Assembly: GCF_902706225.1 (NCBI RefSeq)
Contig: NZ_CACSKB010000019.1
Span: 1-64,000 of the forward strand
Direction: 5' to 3'
Origin: Microbacterium sp. 18062
Lineage (GTDB): Bacteria > Actinomycetota > Actinomycetes > Actinomycetales > Microbacteriaceae
Length of the DNA stretch: 64,000 nucleotides
Part shown: positions 62,205 through 64,000 of the stretch, piece by piece
Position numbering within the stretch: the first letter of the stretch is position 1
How the letters are laid out: every line of letters starts with the position of its first letter
Notes under the pieces: model-generated
Told to the model about the DNA's origin: nothing
What the model saw: the letters and a program-made list of their open reading frames with translations, nothing else
The model's database searches: none
Position numbers and translations under genes: made by a program

Positions 62205-62275
62205 ACCGACGAAGGATGCGACCTCCCTCTCCGGGGCGGGATGCGACCGGGGAGAGGGATGCGACCGGGGAACGG
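62205..62275. repeat. Short direct and inverted repeats before the lipoprotein gene
   Basis: GGATGCGACC occurs three times within 60 nt. CCTCTCCGGGG and CCGGGGAGAGG around 62224-62258 can pair as a hairpin. This lies in the 214-nt gap after the hydrolase and could act as a terminator. Confidence 0.45.
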
Positions 62276-62300
62276 GGCGAGACACAGGCACCGGGGCACG

Positions 62301-62306
62301 TAGGCT
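62301..62306 (+). promoter_or_regulatory. Putative -10 box of the lipoprotein gene
   Basis: TAGGCT is followed by exactly six bases and ATG at 62313. There is no ribosome-binding site, so the mRNA is probably leaderless. Confidence 0.5.
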
Positions 62307-62312
62307 GTGTGC

Positions 62313-64000
62313 ATGGTAGACGGCCGTCGTACCCTGACCGCTTCCGCCGACCCGCGCCCGCGCTCCCGCCGAGCGCTCCGGGTGGCATCGCTCACCATCG
62401 CGACGGCGCTCGCGCTGACCGCCTGCACCGCCAACGGCATCGATGACGACGGGTTCGCCGACGACGGATGCACCTCCGTCGTGGTGGCGACGTCGTCCGA
62501 GAAGGTCAACATGCTCGAGGCCCTCGCAGACGCCTTCCGCGACTCGCCCGAAGCCGACGCGCTGGACCAGTGCGCGACGGTGCGCCCGGTCAACGTCTCC
62601 AGCGGCGACGCCACCCGGTATCTGACGTCCGGAGAAGACTGGCCCCGCGAGGACACGAGCCTGTGGCCGACACTGTGGTCCCCGGCGTCGACGGTGTGGA
62701 CGAACCGCGTCGCCGCGGCTGCGTCGCCGGCCCTGGTGGGAGAAGCGGAGTCGTTCACGCGCACCCCCGTGGTGTTCGGGATGCCGGAGACGATGGCGCG
62801 GGCGCTCGGCTGGCCGGACGCCGAGATCAGCATCACCGACCTCGCGGACCTGTGCCAGGCCCCCGACGGATGGGGAAGCGTCGGCAAGCCCGTCTGGGGG
62901 TCGTTCAAGATCTCCAAGACCAACCCGAACACCTCGACGACGGGGCTGTCGGCGATCCTCATGCAGTCGTACGAGGCGACGGGCAAGTCGGACGCGCTGA
63001 CGGCCGACGACGTCGCCGCATCCGCCGAGTTCTCCCGCGTGTTCGAGGAGTGCGTCATCCACTACGGCGACACGACCGGCAACGTGCTCACGACGCTCTA
63101 CGACAAGACCCAGAACGGCGACGACGGCTCCGGCTACGTCTCGGCGGTCGCCCTCGAGGAGACGTCGCTGCTGAACTACAACCAGGGCAACCCCGACTCG
63201 CACACGGTGCAGCCCGGCGAGACGCTCACGCCGCCGCGCGAGAAGCTCGTCGCGATCTATCCCGCGGGCGGCTCGATGTGGTCGGACAACCCGATCTCGC
63301 TGCTCGGCGCCTCCTGGGTCACCGCCGAGCAGCGCACCGCGGGCGCCGCCTTCATCGAGTTCCTGCACACCGAGACGGCGCAGCGCATCCTGCCCGGGTT
63401 CGGGTTCCGCCCGCTCGACGACAGCGTGCCGCTCGGCGACCTGTTCACGGCCGAGTACGGAGTCGATCCCGCGCAGCCGGTCACGACCCTCCCGCAGCCC
63501 GACGTCGGCGTCGTCTCGGCGGCGATCGACCAGTGGGTGCAGATTCGCAAGCCGTCGTCGGTGCTCGAGGTGATCGACGTGTCCGGGTCGATGGACGACC
63601 CGATCGGCGACGGCCGGACGAAGCTGGACGGCGCGATCGAGGGCGCCCAGTCGACGGTCGGTCACTTCCGCACGACAGACGAGGTCGGCCTGTGGGCCTT
63701 CACCACCGGGGTCGAGTCCGAGGCCGGCGAGGGGATCCTCGTGCTGCGGGACGTCTCACCGCTCGGCGCCGATCGAGAGTCCCTGAGCTCGTCCCTCGAC
63801 GACCTGCGGTACTCGCAGCGAGCCGGCACGCCGCTCTACGACGCGATCGCCACCGCCTACGACGCGATGAAGGAGCGTGCCGAACCCGGCCGGATCAACG
63901 CGATCGTCGTGCTCTCGGACGGACAGGACACCGACTCGTCGATCTCGCTCGACTCCCTCATCGCCAAGATCGGCCAGTCCTCCCGCGAGGGCGGGGATGC
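62313..64000 (+). CDS. Solute-binding plus VWA-domain lipoprotein (3' end missing)
   Basis: The frame is open to the window end, giving 562 complete codons without a stop. Residues 1-38 form a lipoprotein signal with Arg-rich n-region and lipobox LTAC (Cys38), so it should be anchored outside the membrane. Residues ~50-400 look like an extracellular solute-binding protein (TSSEKVNMLEALADAFRDSP, LVAIYPAGGSMWSDNPISLL). From ~415 a von Willebrand factor A domain starts, with the MIDAS metal site Asp422-x-Ser-x-Ser in IDVSGSMDD. The MIDAS Thr and Asp are in RAGTPLYDA and VVLSDGQD. Ligand and partner are unknown. Confidence 0.88.
   Translation, partial: MVDGRRTLTASADPRPRSRRALRVASLTIATALALTACTANGIDDDGFADDGCTSVVVATSSEKVNMLEALADAFRDSPEADALDQCATVRPVNVSSGDATRYLTSGEDWPREDTSLWPTLWSPASTVWTNRVAAAASPALVGEAESFTRTPVVFGMPETMARALGWPDAEISITDLADLCQAPDGWGSVGKPVWGSFKISKTNPNTSTTGLSAILMQSYEATGKSDALTADDVAASAEFSRVFEECVIHYGDTTGNVLTTLYDKTQNGDDGSGYVSAVALEETSLLNYNQGNPDSHTVQPGETLTPPREKLVAIYPAGGSMWSDNPISLLGASWVTAEQRTAGAAFIEFLHTETAQRILPGFGFRPLDDSVPLGDLFTAEYGVDPAQPVTTLPQPDVGVVSAAIDQWVQIRKPSSVLEVIDVSGSMDDPIGDGRTKLDGAIEGAQSTVGHFRTTDEVGLWAFTTGVESEAGEGILVLRDVSPLGADRESLSSSLDDLRYSQRAGTPLYDAIATAYDAMKERAEPGRINAIVVLSDGQDTDSSISLDSLIAKIGQSSREGGD

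Noticed and set aside
59876-63058. A 1060-codon open frame on the minus strand
   Set aside because: It is antisense to hemA, the SDR, the hydrolase and the lipoprotein, all of which show clear motifs. It has no start signal or family signature.

Overview
The window reads as one contiguous piece of a very high-GC actinobacterial chromosome, most likely Microbacteriaceae and probably Microbacterium or a close relative. The reasons are strong G/C at third codon positions, many GTG starts, stop/start overlaps (ATGA, GTGA) in nearly every operon, the gcggatgcggc word typical of that family, a TPP-riboswitch ykoEDC locus and an actinobacterial-style heme cluster. No rRNA, tRNA, CRISPR, IS element or prophage is visible. 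The right edge cuts a gene.

Layout. 1-3.9 kb: a drug-type ABC exporter co-transcribed with a NarL-type two-component system. 4-7 kb: rlmN and a DUF4407 membrane protein. 7-12.5 kb: a beta-glucoside locus with a BglG/LicT antiterminator, a clear RNA antiterminator/terminator switch, a PTS EIIBCA transporter, a 6-phospho-beta-glucosidase and a HAD phosphatase. 12.6-15.6 kb: a GNAT enzyme and a three-gene acyl-CoA/beta-oxidation-type operon. 15.8-19.1 kb: TPP riboswitch and ykoEDC thiamine-precursor ECF transporter. 19.1-29.4 kb: a D,D-carboxypeptidase, an F420-type PPOX protein, an SLC13 permease, a J-domain protein, two membrane proteins, a 3-hydroxyisobutyryl-CoA hydrolase and a second ABC exporter. 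30.1-38.0 kb: coenzyme F420 genes (fbiC, cofC, cofD) with an F420-dependent glucose-6-phosphate dehydrogenase, a Baeyer-Villiger-type monooxygenase and a TauE/SafE permease. 38.2-41.4 kb: a SWIM-SNF2 helicase. 41.7-46.7 and 55.9-60.3 kb: heme synthesis (hemL, hemB, hemD, hemC, hemQ, then hemG, hemE, hemA), split by a 9 kb island. The island holds a six-gene, fully overlapping cassette (three glycosyltransferases, one ABC exporter, two APH-like kinases) and a convergent trio of small envelope proteins. 60.5-64 kb: an SDR, an alpha/beta hydrolase and a truncated lipoprotein that joins a solute-binding domain to a VWA domain.

The points most worth following are: (1) the fused F420 enzyme FbiC keeps the CX3CX2C of its CofG half but has lost it in its CofH half; (2) the six-gene glycan/exporter/kinase cassette is a coherent system I cannot match to a described pathway; (3) a family of long, nested inverted repeats recurs about ten times, and two copies are translated inside F420 genes; (4) eight genes share TANNNT-N6-start codon, which predicts leaderless mRNAs. 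All gene functions are inferred from sequence recognition only.
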